Counted from the first letter of the stretch, positions 1 to 7,844 are shown. The stretch: DNA of 64,000 nucleotides from Pseudaeromonas sharmana (GCF_042649925.1 NZ_JBHSAF010000001.1:620001-684000), one strand, 5' to 3'. A program made the numbers and translations. The notes: generated from the sequence alone by a model not told the origin.

Positions 1-210
1 GACAGTGATTTCTGGAAGGCGAAAGATATCGAGCCGTTCGGGCTGGATTCTGGCACCTATCGCCTGCAATTTGGCGAGTATAAGGGCAAGACGTCCATTA
101 CCCTGTTTGATGAGGACAAGAAGCCGGTACCGTCTTCTGTCGTCAGTAAGATGTTCCTCGGTTTGTCCAAGGCATTCAGCCGTCAGCAGACCGTCGTGAC
201 GAAGAAGTGA
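1..210 (+). CDS. bamC: BamC (NlpB), C-terminal end only
   Basis: This is the last 69 codons of an open frame entering from the left edge and ending at TGA 208-210. The residues (around FGEYKGKTSITLFDE and the ending SRQQTVVTKK) match the C-terminal helix-grip domain of BamC, a lipoprotein of the beta-barrel assembly (BAM) complex of the outer membrane. The lipobox and N-terminal domain lie outside the window. The next gene is purC, and dapA-bamC-purC is a known gammaproteobacterial order, which supports the call. A hairpin follows the stop, so purC need not depend wholly on read-through. Confidence 0.85.
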   Translation, partial: DSDFWKAKDIEPFGLDSGTYRLQFGEYKGKTSITLFDEDKKPVPSSVVSKMFLGLSKAFSRQQTVVTKK

Positions 211-213
211 TTG

Positions 214-241
214 CAAAGGGGCCTGTGTGCCCCTTTGTCTT
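214..241 (+). terminator. Rho-independent terminator after bamC
   Basis: Stem AAAGGGG (215-221) pairs with CCCCTTT (230-236) across an 8-nt loop and is followed by a T-rich run (TGTCTTT). It sits directly after the bamC stop and about 35 bp before purC, so it may only partly reduce transcription into purC. Confidence 0.6.
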
Positions 242-274
242 TATCTGCTAACACCACACTGGAGTGAGTTCTAA

Positions 275-988
275 ATGGAAAAGAAAGCCGAACTGTATCG
301 TGGCAAGGCCAAATCCGTGTACACCACTGACGATCCGACCCGTCTCGTCCTGCTGTTCCGCAACGATACGTCAGCTTTTGATGGTCAGAAAGTTGAACAG
401 CTGGACCGCAAGGGCATGGTCAACAACAAGTTCAACCATTTCATCATGACCAAGCTGGAAGAAGCCGGTGTGCCGACCCAGATGGATCGTCTGTTGTCCG
501 ACAACGAGGCGCTGGTCAAGAAGCTGGAGATGATCCCCGTTGAGTGCGTGGTGCGTAACGTCACGGCCGGCTCGATTTGCCGTCGTCTGGGCGTGCAGGA
601 AGGGATGGAACTTAATCCGCCGACCTTCGAATTCTTCTTGAAGAATGATCCGCTGCATGACCCCATGGTCAACGACTATCACATCCGTTCTTTCGGCTGG
701 GCGACCGACGAACAAGTGGCCAAGATGAAGGAACTGACCTTCAAGGTTAACGATGTGCTGAAGGCCATGTTTGATGCGGCAGGTTTGATCCTCGTCGATT
801 ACAAGCTGGAATTCGGTGTATTTGAAGGTCAGGTGGTGTTGGGCGATGAGTTCTCACCGGATGGTTGCCGCCTGTGGGACAAAGAAACCCGTCAAAAGCT
901 GGACAAGGATCGTTTCCGTCAGGGGCTGGGTGGCGTCGTTGAAGCCTACGAAGAAGTGGCACATCGTCTGGGCGTTAAGCTCGACTGA
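275..988 (+). CDS. purC: SAICAR synthase (phosphoribosylaminoimidazole-succinocarboxamide synthase)
   Basis: The 237-residue protein catalyses the ATP-dependent joining of CAIR and aspartate to SAICAR in cytoplasmic purine synthesis. The N-terminus ELYRGKAKSVY, the central ECVVRNVTAGS and the VDYKLEFG and GDEFSPD motifs are those of bacterial PurC, and the length equals that of E. coli PurC (237). The start ATG has a GGAGTG ribosome site 10 nt upstream. It follows bamC as in E. coli. No PurR box is visible between bamC and purC, but a good match lies just after the purC stop (see 1000-1015). Confidence 0.97.
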   Translation: MEKKAELYRGKAKSVYTTDDPTRLVLLFRNDTSAFDGQKVEQLDRKGMVNNKFNHFIMTKLEEAGVPTQMDRLLSDNEALVKKLEMIPVECVVRNVTAGSICRRLGVQEGMELNPPTFEFFLKNDPLHDPMVNDYHIRSFGWATDEQVAKMKELTFKVNDVLKAMFDAAGLILVDYKLEFGVFEGQVVLGDEFSPDGCRLWDKETRQKLDKDRFRQGLGGVVEAYEEVAHRLGVKLD

Positions 989-999
989 TTTTGTCCGGC

Positions 1000-1015
1000 A
1001 CACAAACGTTTGCCT
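1000..1015. promoter_or_regulatory. PurR-operator-like palindrome in the purC 3' region
   Basis: The 16-mer ACACAAACGTTTGCCT matches the PurR consensus ACGCAAACGTTTGCGT at 14 of 16 positions, with a perfect CAAACGTTTG core. It lies 12 bp after the purC stop and before the shared terminator. PurR boxes normally overlap promoters or early coding regions, so this location is unexpected and the site could be accidental. Confidence 0.35.
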
Positions 1016-1027
1016 GACATCGATAAA

Positions 1028-1052
1028 AACGGCGCCGCAAGGCGCTGTTTTT
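1028..1052. terminator. Bidirectional terminator between purC and ypfN
   Basis: AACGGCGCC and GGCGCTGTT pair across a GCAA loop (one G-T pair). The + strand continues with a T-run, and the - strand also ends in TTTTTATC, so it can serve both purC and the leftward ypfN/dapE operon. Confidence 0.8.
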
Positions 1053-1103
1053 TATTCTGAGGGCATATCAGCCGCTGAATGGACATGGGGTGTTTGCCGG
1101 GGA

Positions 1104-1334
1104 TTATGGTTGGCTATCCTTGCGCTCCGGCGATGAGGCGGCCGGTTTTGATTGACAAGGAGCCGTCGGTCGATTGAGCCAATGATCGGCATCGTCTTCG
1201 TCATCGACCAGGCGCCGAACCTTATCCCGGTAGTTCGGTAGCTCTCGCTCCAGACGTTTCATGTCACGCACCGCGTTAAACAGCAAGCCTATCAATAAAA
1301 TAATGGGCAGCGCGATTACAATCCATAGCCACAT
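1104..1334 (-). CDS. ypfN: YpfN/UPF0370 family small membrane protein
   Basis: A 76-residue protein with one N-terminal membrane segment (about residues 2-20, WLWIVIALPIILLIGLLF), then NAVRDMKRLE and an acidic DDEDDADHW patch, and a polar tail. The pattern of membrane helix, (N/V)xxDxKR and acidic-aromatic patch resembles E. coli YpfN, which also sits beside dapE. The start at 1334 is preferred over an in-frame codon 30 bp upstream because GGGAGGAAGT lies immediately before it. It is the last gene of the yffB-dapE-M15-ypfN operon. Its function is not known. The tail after residue 50 is longer than in E. coli. Confidence 0.65.
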   Translation of the reverse strand: MWLWIVIALPIILLIGLLFNAVRDMKRLERELPNYRDKVRRLVDDEDDADHWLNRPTAPCQSKPAASSPERKDSQP

Positions 1335-1370
1335 ACTTCCTCCCGAGACATACCGTGGGGGCATGTCACC

Positions 1371-2048
1371 CTATTTGCCCATGTTAACCAAGACATAATT
1401 TTGCCAAAGTTGAGGTAGACGCGCTAACAATAGCTGGCTGCCGGCAACCTGACTGGCAAGCAGCAGCTCCGCCAGGGCATCGATGCTCAGCTGTTGTTGA
1501 ATCGCCTGAGCTTCCGGCTGATGGCTGATATGCCATGGTTCGGCGGCAACCGACTGGCCGTCGCCAAAGGGTCGATAAAACCCAAAAACTGCCATGTGCT
1601 CATCCAGCCAGTGTGTGAGAGGACTGAAATAGCCATCATCGGCATATTCCCACGGTTCCAGTTGCAGCCGTTGTCCGTCCGGGAGCAGGGCTGGGGCAAA
1701 CAGATCCAGATCCGTCCCCCAGTGATGGCGGCTAGCGCCGGGTATGGCACTAAAGCGCAAGATGGCATCCACTTTGGCCTCATCATCCAACCGGCTCATG
1801 TCGACCGTGCGGCCGGCATCGTCGTGAACATGTCGAGAGCCGTCAAATTTGCCATTCCAGATTTGGCGCTGACGTTGAAAATCGCGATACGAGGAGGCGA
1901 TTCCAACCCTCAGTCCATCAGCCGCTGCCGCCTGTTGCAGTTGGCAAAAGGCGATGGCAGTGGCAGCCGTCAAGCGGTGTGGTGCATTATTCGGCACCTC
2001 CACCAGGTGACTATCATCCAAGCCGAGCCATTGAGCCGTACTTAGCAT
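1371..2048 (-). CDS. M15 family D-alanyl-D-alanine carboxypeptidase (VanY/LdcB-like)
   Basis: The 225-residue protein carries the zinc-peptidase signature of family M15B: SRHHWGTDLDLF (zinc-ligand His and Asp) near residues 105-116 and AEPWHISH (catalytic Glu region and last His ligand) near 165-172. Such enzymes trim D-Ala from cell-wall peptides. No signal peptide is evident at the N-terminus (MLSTAQWLGLDD), so a cytoplasmic location or recycling role is possible. The ATG overlaps the end of dapE by ribosome-site placement only: the dapE TGA lies in TGAGGTTCCG just before it. The tight spacing implies co-transcription. Confidence 0.88.
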   Translation of the reverse strand: MLSTAQWLGLDDSHLVEVPNNAPHRLTAATAIAFCQLQQAAAADGLRVGIASSYRDFQRQRQIWNGKFDGSRHVHDDAGRTVDMSRLDDEAKVDAILRFSAIPGASRHHWGTDLDLFAPALLPDGQRLQLEPWEYADDGYFSPLTHWLDEHMAVFGFYRPFGDGQSVAAEPWHISHQPEAQAIQQQLSIDALAELLLASQVAGSQLLLARLPQLWQNYVLVNMGK

Positions 2049-2055
2049 CGGAACC

Positions 2056-3189
2056 TCAGGCCAACAAGCGTCGTAAAATATCGGTATATACGTCGCTTAA
2101 TAGCTCCAGATCCGACAGTTTTACGCATTCATTCAGTTTATGAATGGTTGCGTTGACCGGGCCCAATTCGATCACTTGTGCACCGGTGCGGGCGATGAAG
2201 CGGCCATCAGAGGTTCCACCGGAAGTCGATAGTTCGGTTTGACGTCCTGTCTGACTATGAATTGCAGCCACCGTCGCATCGACCAGATCACCGGCGGCGG
2301 TCAGGAATGGATGACCGCTCAGCGTCCAGTTTATTTCGTACTCGAGTTCATGCTTGTCGAGAATGTCGACCACCTGTTGCTTAATCTGCGCAGCGGTCAA
2401 TTCGGTACTGAAACGAAAATTGAACTGGACGTCGAGCTCGCCGGGGATCACGTTAGAGGCGCCGGTTCCACCACGAATGTTGGCAATCTGGAAGCTGGTT
2501 GGCGGGAAGGATGCATTGCCCTGATCCCATTGCATGGCCGCAAGTTCAGCCAGTGCAGGAGCCGCTTGGTGGATCGGATTTCGCCCCAGATGTGGGTAGG
2601 CCACATGTCCCTGGATACCGATCACTTTCAGATCGCCGGTAATGGATCCGCGCCGACCATTTTTGACGACGTCGCCGAGTAACGCGGTAGAGGAGGGCTC
2701 GCCGACCAGGCACCAGGTGATTTTTTCACCGCGCGCTTCCAGTGTGTCGACCACCTTGGGCGTACCATTGATGAACGGACCTTCTTCATCACTGGTGATG
2801 AGGAAGGCAATCGAGCCCTGATGATCGGGATGCGCGTTGATGAAACGCTCGACGGCCACCATCATGGCAGCAATTGACCCCTTCATGTCGGCAGCGCCGC
2901 GCCCGTAAAGGTAGCCGTCACGCAATGTCGGCTCAAACGGGGGGGTGTGCCATTTCTCCAGCGGCCCCGGCGGAACAACGTCCGTATGCCCGGCAAAGCA
3001 GAAGACCGGCCCCTCGGTGCCGCGTCGAGCCCACAGGTTCGTTGTATCGTGAAAGATCATGGGTTCGATGGTGAATCCAAGGCGGCTCAGGTAATCGGCC
3101 ATCATCTGCTGGCAACCGGCATCCTCAGGGGTGACAGAGGGGCGACGGATCAGATCGCAGGCAAGCGTATATACAGGGGAGTCAGACAT
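2056..3189 (-). CDS. dapE: Succinyl-diaminopimelate desuccinylase
   Basis: A 377-residue M20-family dimetal hydrolase that converts N-succinyl-LL-diaminopimelate to LL-diaminopimelate and succinate in lysine and peptidoglycan synthesis. Visible motifs are FAGHTDVVPPG (His-x-Asp metal ligands), GRGAADMKGS (bridging Asp), TSDEEG (catalytic Glu pair), LVGEPSS, and TSGGTSDGRF with a distal His in NATIHKLNE. Length and order match E. coli DapE (375). It lies between yffB and the M15 peptidase in one leftward operon, as yffB-dapE-ypfN in E. coli. dapB, another gene of the pathway, is separately located at 8.6 kb. Confidence 0.97.
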   Translation of the reverse strand: MSDSPVYTLACDLIRRPSVTPEDAGCQQMMADYLSRLGFTIEPMIFHDTTNLWARRGTEGPVFCFAGHTDVVPPGPLEKWHTPPFEPTLRDGYLYGRGAADMKGSIAAMMVAVERFINAHPDHQGSIAFLITSDEEGPFINGTPKVVDTLEARGEKITWCLVGEPSSTALLGDVVKNGRRGSITGDLKVIGIQGHVAYPHLGRNPIHQAAPALAELAAMQWDQGNASFPPTSFQIANIRGGTGASNVIPGELDVQFNFRFSTELTAAQIKQQVVDILDKHELEYEINWTLSGHPFLTAAGDLVDATVAAIHSQTGRQTELSTSGGTSDGRFIARTGAQVIELGPVNATIHKLNECVKLSDLELLSDVYTDILRRLLA

Positions 3190-3210
3190 CGGGCATCCTT
3201 GCGGTGAAAT

Positions 3211-3558
3211 TTAGAGCATCAATTCGGTCAGAGTATCGGCATCAAACCCGATTAGCCATTGGCCCTCGTGTTCAATCAGAGGACGTTTGATGAGCGCAGG
3301 GTGTTGCTGCATTAGCAGCAGTGCCCCCTGCTGGTCCAGATTGGCGCGCAGTTTTTCATCCAGCGTGCGCCATGTGGTGCCCCGACGGTTCAACATCGCT
3401 TCCCAACCGAGTTTCGATTCGACGGCGGCGAGCCAATCGGCATCAATGCCCTGCTTGCGGTAATCGTGAAAATGATGCGCTAGGCCCTGCTGTTTAAACC
3501 AGTTCAGGGTTTTCTTGATGGTATCGCAATTGGCGATACCGTAAATCGTCGTGGTCAT
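3211..3558 (-). CDS. yffB: ArsC/Spx-family reductase YffB
   Basis: A 115-residue thioredoxin-fold protein beginning TTTIYGIANCDTIKKTLNWF. The single N-terminal Cys (NCDT) is where ArsC and Spx relatives carry their redox Cys. The rest (LGWEAMLNRRGTTWR, KRPLIEH) is typical of the YffB branch, which uses glutathione rather than arsenate in the few cases studied. It precedes dapE by 21 bp. The E. coli order yffB-dapE is conserved. The ribosome site is weak. The physiological substrate is not established. Confidence 0.88.
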   Translation of the reverse strand: MTTTIYGIANCDTIKKTLNWFKQQGLAHHFHDYRKQGIDADWLAAVESKLGWEAMLNRRGTTWRTLDEKLRANLDQQGALLLMQQHPALIKRPLIEHEGQWLIGFDADTLTELML

Positions 3559-3628
3559 GTTACAAATTCACAACATTCAGGGTGGACGAATTCTGTCATT
3601 CGTCATCTGGATAGGCAAGCTGTCGCTG

Positions 3629-3874
3629 TCAGTCTATCAGCTGGTATTGCCCCGACAGGGTTTGGGCCAGGTGTTTGAACAGATTGAATACCATCATGCT
3701 CTTGGGGGACGGCAAGCCCTGCTCATCGAAGAAAAACTCACCCTTAAACACCAGGATGCCGTTCTTTTGCTCGACCGACTGGGCTTCTATACCAGACATA
3801 TAATCTTCATGTTCGCGCAGCATCTTGTTGGCCAGCTCCAGCAGAGCGGCAGAGGTAATCGGTTGTTTCTCCAT
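3629..3874 (-). CDS. yciN: YciN family protein (DUF2498)
   Basis: An 81-residue cytoplasmic protein. Segments LLELANKMLREHEDYMSGIEA, NGILVFKGEFF and FNLFKHLAQTLSGQYQL follow E. coli YciN almost position by position. I chose ATG 3874 (MEKQPIT) over the in-frame GTG 9 bp upstream because AGGTG sits 6 nt before the ATG and family members begin there. The function is unknown. It stands between ompA and yffB with a 70-bp gap to yffB, so it could be transcribed with the dapE operon. Confidence 0.85.
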   Translation of the reverse strand: MEKQPITSAALLELANKMLREHEDYMSGIEAQSVEQKNGILVFKGEFFFDEQGLPSPKSMMVFNLFKHLAQTLSGQYQLID

Positions 3875-3903
3875 TTCAGTCACCTATGAGTCTCTGTTTG
3901 CTA

Positions 3904-3931
3904 ATAAAGAACGCCCGGATCTCCGGGCGTT
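3904..3931 (-). terminator. Terminator of ompA
   Basis: AACGCCCGG and CCGGGCGTT pair around a 4-nt loop (3910-3931). On the - strand the stem is followed by TTCTTTATTAG. It lies 25 bp after the ompA stop. Confidence 0.8.
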
Positions 3932-3956
3932 CGAGTATTGCATGGCGCAGTCGCGA

Positions 3957-4997
3957 TTACTGTTGAACTACGACTTCTTTGATGCCCTTGACTTCGATTT
4001 CTACACGACGGTCAGAGGCCAGGCAAGAGATCAAATTCTTGCGGTTCTTGATGCCATTGCAGGTCGTGCCGGTCACCGGGTTGGCTTCGCCACGGCCGGT
4101 CGCCGTGATGCGATCAGCGGCGATACCTTGTGCCTTCAGGTAGTTGACGACGGATTGGGCACGTTGTTGCGACAGTTTCATATTAGCGGCATCGCTACCG
4201 ATACGGTCGGTATAACCAAACACCACGGTCTGGTGATCCTTCATGTCCAGGGATGAAATTTCGTTGTACAGCTTGGTCAGGGCGGCCTTGCCTTCCGGCT
4301 TCAGGGATGCCTTGCCGAAGTCAAACAGGACATCTGAGGTCAGCGTAAAACGCTTGGTCTCGACAACTTCCTGCGGCGCCGGGGCAGCTGCGGTTTCGGC
4401 GACAGGTGCCGGAGCGACAACCGGTGCGGGGGCACTGCTACGGGTCGGGTAGTAAACAACTTCAAAACCCAGGTTGTTTACATCGGTGTTGCCGGCAGCC
4501 TGGCGACCTGCGTCATCGACGATGCGATAGCGCGCCTGCAGATCCACGGCATCGTTAACACGGTACGCAGCACCGATACCGAAGACCGGTGAGTAGCCAT
4601 GAGATTTGGTTTGACGGTCATCATTGGTCGCGTAATCACGCATCAGACCGACTTCACCCAGCAGGGAAATTTCTTTGCTCAGCGGGTAGCGCGGCAAGGC
4701 GGACAGTGTCCAGCCATCGATACGATAAGTGTCATCGCCGACTTTACCATGGCCCATCCAGTCATAACCGGCTTCCAGACCAAAGAACTCATTGAAGGTA
4801 TAACCACCGAGCAGACGACTGGAGAAGGCATCGCGGTTAACGCCGGTATTTGCGACATCGTTCAGATCGCGATACTGGGACCAGCCAGCACCAGCGCCGA
4901 AGTAGGCACCTTCGGCATCGTTAGCGTGGGCGGAGGCACTGAACATCAGACCAGCCATCAGGCTGGCAACGAGGGATGAAGCCACTGTCAATTTCAT
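3957..4997 (-). CDS. ompA: OmpA family outer-membrane porin
   Basis: The 346-residue protein has a signal peptide (MKLTVASSLVASLMAGLMF..., cleavage likely at AHA/ND), an N-terminal eight-strand barrel (about residues 25-190), a Pro/Ala linker (APAPVVAPAPVAE) and a C-terminal OmpA-like peptidoglycan-binding domain. The latter shows FGYTDRIGSDAANMKLSQQRA and the two Cys of the CNGIK...CLASDRRVEIEV segment. It links the outer membrane to peptidoglycan. I chose the ATG at 4997 because GGAGATAACA precedes it; an ATG 15 bp upstream has none. It is monocistronic with its own terminator. Confidence 0.95.
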   Translation of the reverse strand: MKLTVASSLVASLMAGLMFSASAHANDAEGAYFGAGAGWSQYRDLNDVANTGVNRDAFSSRLLGGYTFNEFFGLEAGYDWMGHGKVGDDTYRIDGWTLSALPRYPLSKEISLLGEVGLMRDYATNDDRQTKSHGYSPVFGIGAAYRVNDAVDLQARYRIVDDAGRQAAGNTDVNNLGFEVVYYPTRSSAPAPVVAPAPVAETAAAPAPQEVVETKRFTLTSDVLFDFGKASLKPEGKAALTKLYNEISSLDMKDHQTVVFGYTDRIGSDAANMKLSQQRAQSVVNYLKAQGIAADRITATGRGEANPVTGTTCNGIKNRKNLISCLASDRRVEIEVKGIKEVVVQQ

Positions 4998-5189
4998 TGT
5001 TATCTCCAACATGGATAGGCCCCGCTCTCGGGCGGGATTGTGACGCGCGTCATATTATGAGCCGAGTCCCATGCGCTGCCAATACCCCATGATGGTTAAA
5101 AAACAACAAGAAAGTCTTATTCATCATGTAGTTGGCTGAAAAATGAGCAGAATGGAGTGGTTTTATCAGATATTGTAGTGGTGATGGAC

Positions 5190-5768
5190 TCAATGGCCGC
5201 GGTACTGTCTGACAAGCTTTTTTTCGAACTGCCGGTAGGCCTGTTGCCTCTCGGTCAACAAGCCTGATTCGGCCCCTAGCGCCTGCATGAGTAGCGCCTC
5301 GTGATCGACGCCTGTCAGATGGCTGAGTATCGGCGTTAGCTGGCGGAAATAATGACGGGAAAGATATGGATCCAGGCGATGGATTGACACCAGGGCCCTG
5401 GCCAGCGGGAGCATGAAAGCCGGTACGACGAGCCAGAGGACAGGCTGTTCGCCATCCCATTGCTCAAATGGTAGCAGCTGTTGTTGTTGAATCCGTTCAT
5501 CATCATTTGCACTTGTTGGCGTTCCGCGAGAGGCCGATGGTACAAGGTGATGCAGACGATACCCATGCTCCGTTTCCTGCACGAGCAGCGGTTTGCGCCA
5601 ATGTTGGCTCAGACGCAGCCATTGTGCACCTGTTTGCGAATTCAGCGCAGCAACGAAAATGGCATCGCTCTCGCTAATGTCCAATTGCAGCAGTTGGCTA
5701 TCATGTTGATGGGCATGGCTTGGGTTAACGATGGATGAAGGGAAGCTGACGGCAAGCGAGTGTGACAT
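5190..5768 (-). CDS. Conserved-looking hypothetical protein upstream of ompA
   Basis: A 192-residue soluble protein (start MSHSLAV) that I do not recognise. It has a Gln/His-rich middle, one hydrophobic stretch (VLWLVVPAFMLPLARALV, about residues 125-142) and a charged helical C-terminus (ERQQAYRQFEKKLVRQYRGH). The in-frame TTG 39 bp upstream is a less likely start; GGAG lies 14 nt before the chosen ATG, so the start is uncertain. Enterobacteria carry the SOS inhibitor sulA in this place, in the same orientation, but I see no LexA box upstream and no clear SulA similarity. Function is unknown. Confidence 0.6.
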   Translation of the reverse strand: MSHSLAVSFPSSIVNPSHAHQHDSQLLQLDISESDAIFVAALNSQTGAQWLRLSQHWRKPLLVQETEHGYRLHHLVPSASRGTPTSANDDERIQQQQLLPFEQWDGEQPVLWLVVPAFMLPLARALVSIHRLDPYLSRHYFRQLTPILSHLTGVDHEALLMQALGAESGLLTERQQAYRQFEKKLVRQYRGH

Positions 5769-5869
5769 GCGTTGACAATGCTCCAAATGGGCTACACTAG
5801 AATTCAAGTGGAAACTGTTTTTTTGTTTACCCTGTCAACTGATAGGTTTAACATGCGCATCGCCGAGGA

Positions 5870-5893
5870 ACAATTGTGTAATTGCACAATTGT
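5870..5893. promoter_or_regulatory. Operator-like triple AATTG repeat / inverted repeat
   Basis: ACAATTGTG (5870-5878) and CACAATTGT (5885-5893) are perfect 9-bp inverted arms around TAATTG. Read another way, there are three consecutive 8-bp units, each containing AATTG (CAATTGTG, TAATTGCA, CAATTGTC). It lies in the divergent gap between the 5190-5768 gene and the XRE regulator at 6058, so it is a candidate site for that regulator. Binding is inferred only. Confidence 0.5.
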
Positions 5894-6057
5894 CATACGG
5901 CAAGTAAGCACGCGAAGATGACACAACGATAACGACACAATAACGACAGAACAAAGATACAGCCGAGCAGGATAAAACTGACGTACTAAAACTGGTCTAC
6001 TTGGTCTGAATCATTTTTGCGGCCTTTGGTCGCAACGCTAGCTGTGTGAGGAATCGT

Positions 6058-6321
6058 ATGAATAACAGTGAAGTCTCTGTAGGACAAAAAATCCGTCAAA
6101 TTCGCGAAACTGTAGGTCTGAGTCGCCCGAAATTTGCCGAGCTGCTTAGTGTGCCACCGACAACGTTGAAGAACTATGAGCTTGGCTACCGTGAGGTAGG
6201 TGGAGCTTTCCTCGTGGCGTTGTCCCATCACGCCCAGTTGCATCAATTTACTCTGTGGCTGTTGTCTGACAAGACTGCGCCGGAAATCGGCCAAATCAGT
6301 CCGGAACAGTTCCAGCGCTGA
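6058..6321 (+). CDS. XRE-family helix-turn-helix regulator
   Basis: An 87-residue single-domain DNA-binding protein. Residues 8-40 (VGQKIRQIRETVGLSRPKFAELL) are a Cro/C1-type helix-turn-helix, followed by SVPPTTLKNYELGYREVG, where recognition-helix residues would lie. No ligand or dimer domain follows beyond a short helical tail. The ATG at 6058 is preferred over one 12 bp upstream because GAGGAA lies 7 nt before it. It diverges from the 5190-5768 gene across a gap holding a symmetric AATTG repeat and ends in a strong terminator, so it is probably autoregulated and monocistronic. Target genes are unknown. Confidence 0.85.
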   Translation: MNNSEVSVGQKIRQIRETVGLSRPKFAELLSVPPTTLKNYELGYREVGGAFLVALSHHAQLHQFTLWLLSDKTAPEIGQISPEQFQR

Positions 6322-6333
6322 TCTTCTGATGTT

Positions 6334-6368
6334 AAATAACGCACCTGCACAGGTGCGTTATTTTTTTG
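6334..6368 (+). terminator. Terminator of the XRE gene
   Basis: Perfect 14-bp arms (6334-6347 and 6350-6363, core AACGCACCTG/CAGGTGCGTT) around a 2-nt centre run into seven T residues. Confidence 0.9.
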
Positions 6369-6467
6369 CAGCAGCGACAAGCAAATCCTGATGCAGAGAC
6401 GATAGCCTTTACTTGTCAAAGCCCTTGAATGGATTAACATTCGGTCATAAATAATAAGGGGGATGGC

Positions 6468-7271
6468 ATGAAGAAGCGTTGGATATCCGGAGCACTGGCC
6501 TGTGTTTTGTTAGTGGCCTGTGCGACATCACCGACTGGCCGCAGACAGTTGATACTCTTTAGCGATGGTGAAGTGGCTCAACTTGGCTTGACATCATTCG
6601 AGCAACTCAAAAAAGAAGAAAAAATTTCGACTGACAAGAAAAAAACGCGATTTGTTCGCTGCGTGGCCGATGCCATCGTGCATCAAATTCCAGCCAGCTA
6701 TAACTACTCCACACAGGACTGGCAGGTGGAACTGTTTGACTCCCCAGATGTGAATGCGTTCGCCTTGCCTGGTGGGCGTATTGGTGTCTATACCGGTTTG
6801 TTCAAAGCTGTCAATAATCAGGATCAGCTGGCGGCCGTGTTGGGGCATGAGGTGGCGCATGTGTTAGCTCGCCATTCAAATGAACGGTTATCGCAGAGTC
6901 AGCTGGCCGGGGTGGGTATGGTCGCGGCGGATGCCGCACTTGGCGACGCCAGCTACCGTGAACCGGCGATGGCAGCTCTGGGCATCGGTGCCCAGGTTGG
7001 CGTGTTGTTGCCATATGGACGGATTCAGGAGACGGAAGCGGATGTATTGGGCCTGCAACTGATGGCGATGGCCGGATTCAAGCCGGAGCAGGCGATTTCC
7101 TTGTGGCAGAACATGGCCCAGATCAGTGGCGGCAAGAAGCCTCCGGAGTTTTTGTCTACGCACCCCTCGGATCAACACCGGATTGACGAACTGAGTCGCC
7201 AACTGGATGCGGTAACTCCGCTTTATACTAAAGCCCGCGAGTTGGGTCGAAAGCCGCAATGTCAGTTTTAA
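6468..7271 (+). CDS. M48 family metalloprotease lipoprotein (LoiP/YcaL-like)
   Basis: A 267-residue protein with a lipoprotein signal ending LLVAC at Cys18, so it is predicted to be membrane-anchored in the periplasm. The M48 zinc motif HEVAH is at 127-131, and the third ligand is in QETEADVLG near residue 190, followed by the LSTHPSDQHRI signature. E. coli relatives (LoiP, YcaL, BepA) take part in outer-membrane protein quality control. Length and lack of TPR repeats favour LoiP/YcaL over BepA. Its end overlaps the next gene by 13 bp, so the two are likely co-transcribed. Confidence 0.9.
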   Translation: MKKRWISGALACVLLVACATSPTGRRQLILFSDGEVAQLGLTSFEQLKKEEKISTDKKKTRFVRCVADAIVHQIPASYNYSTQDWQVELFDSPDVNAFALPGGRIGVYTGLFKAVNNQDQLAAVLGHEVAHVLARHSNERLSQSQLAGVGMVAADAALGDASYREPAMAALGIGAQVGVLLPYGRIQETEADVLGLQLMAMAGFKPEQAISLWQNMAQISGGKKPPEFLSTHPSDQHRIDELSRQLDAVTPLYTKARELGRKPQCQF

Positions 7272-7762
7272 CGCTGCGCCCGGCGCAAAGCAAGGACGCG
7301 CCGGAAATTGCCAGAGTGCAACAGGAGAGCTGGTCTGCAGCCTACAGCGGACTGCTGCCTTCGTCGTTTCCGTTGCGATCTGAGCAAGAGCGCATTGCCA
7401 TCTGGATGCAACGCCTGGTGGATTGGCCATGCCATACCATACTGGCCGAGATAGATGATGGCTTGGTCGGTTTTTTATTCTGGCACCCGGAGTTGCGATC
7501 ACAAGCGTTGCTGAAATCACTTTATCTGCATCCGTTTTTCTGGAATCAGGGTATAGGTCATCAACTCCTGCAACAGGGGCTAGACGACATGCGCACTGAG
7601 CAGATGCAGCGCGTTGATCTCTGGGTGCTGGCCAACAACCTGCGTGCAGAACATTTTTATCTGCGCGAAGGCTTTCGGTATGACGGTCGTCATCATCAGC
7701 AAATGGTAGGGCAAGGGCAGTATCAACAACGGCACATGTTCCGCTCATTAAGTCTCCGCTAG
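7259..7762 (+). CDS. GNAT family N-acetyltransferase
   Basis: A 167-residue protein with a GNAT fold: N-terminal LTLRPAQSKDAPEIARVQ, a core beta strand LKSLYLHPFFWNQGIGHQLLQQ carrying the acetyl-CoA (Q/R)xxGxG/A-type loop (NQGIGH) and the C-terminal VLANNLRAEHFYLREGFRYDG. Substrate cannot be read from sequence. Its start lies inside the end of the M48 gene (13-bp overlap) without a strong ribosome site, which suggests translational coupling. Confidence 0.88.
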   Translation: MSVLTLRPAQSKDAPEIARVQQESWSAAYSGLLPSSFPLRSEQERIAIWMQRLVDWPCHTILAEIDDGLVGFLFWHPELRSQALLKSLYLHPFFWNQGIGHQLLQQGLDDMRTEQMQRVDLWVLANNLRAEHFYLREGFRYDGRHHQQMVGQGQYQQRHMFRSLSLR

Positions 7763-7844
7763 CACGCCAGCATGCCGGCAAGCACAAAACTCTGCTATCA
7801 TCCGGGCTTCATTGATGCCATCACGGCCTACCTATGGAGTATCC

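Noticed and set aside
5814..5837. CTGT-containing string upstream of the 5190-5768 gene as a possible LexA box.
   Set aside because: CTGTTTTTTTGTTTAC lacks the ACAG half, and no better match occurs in the gap.
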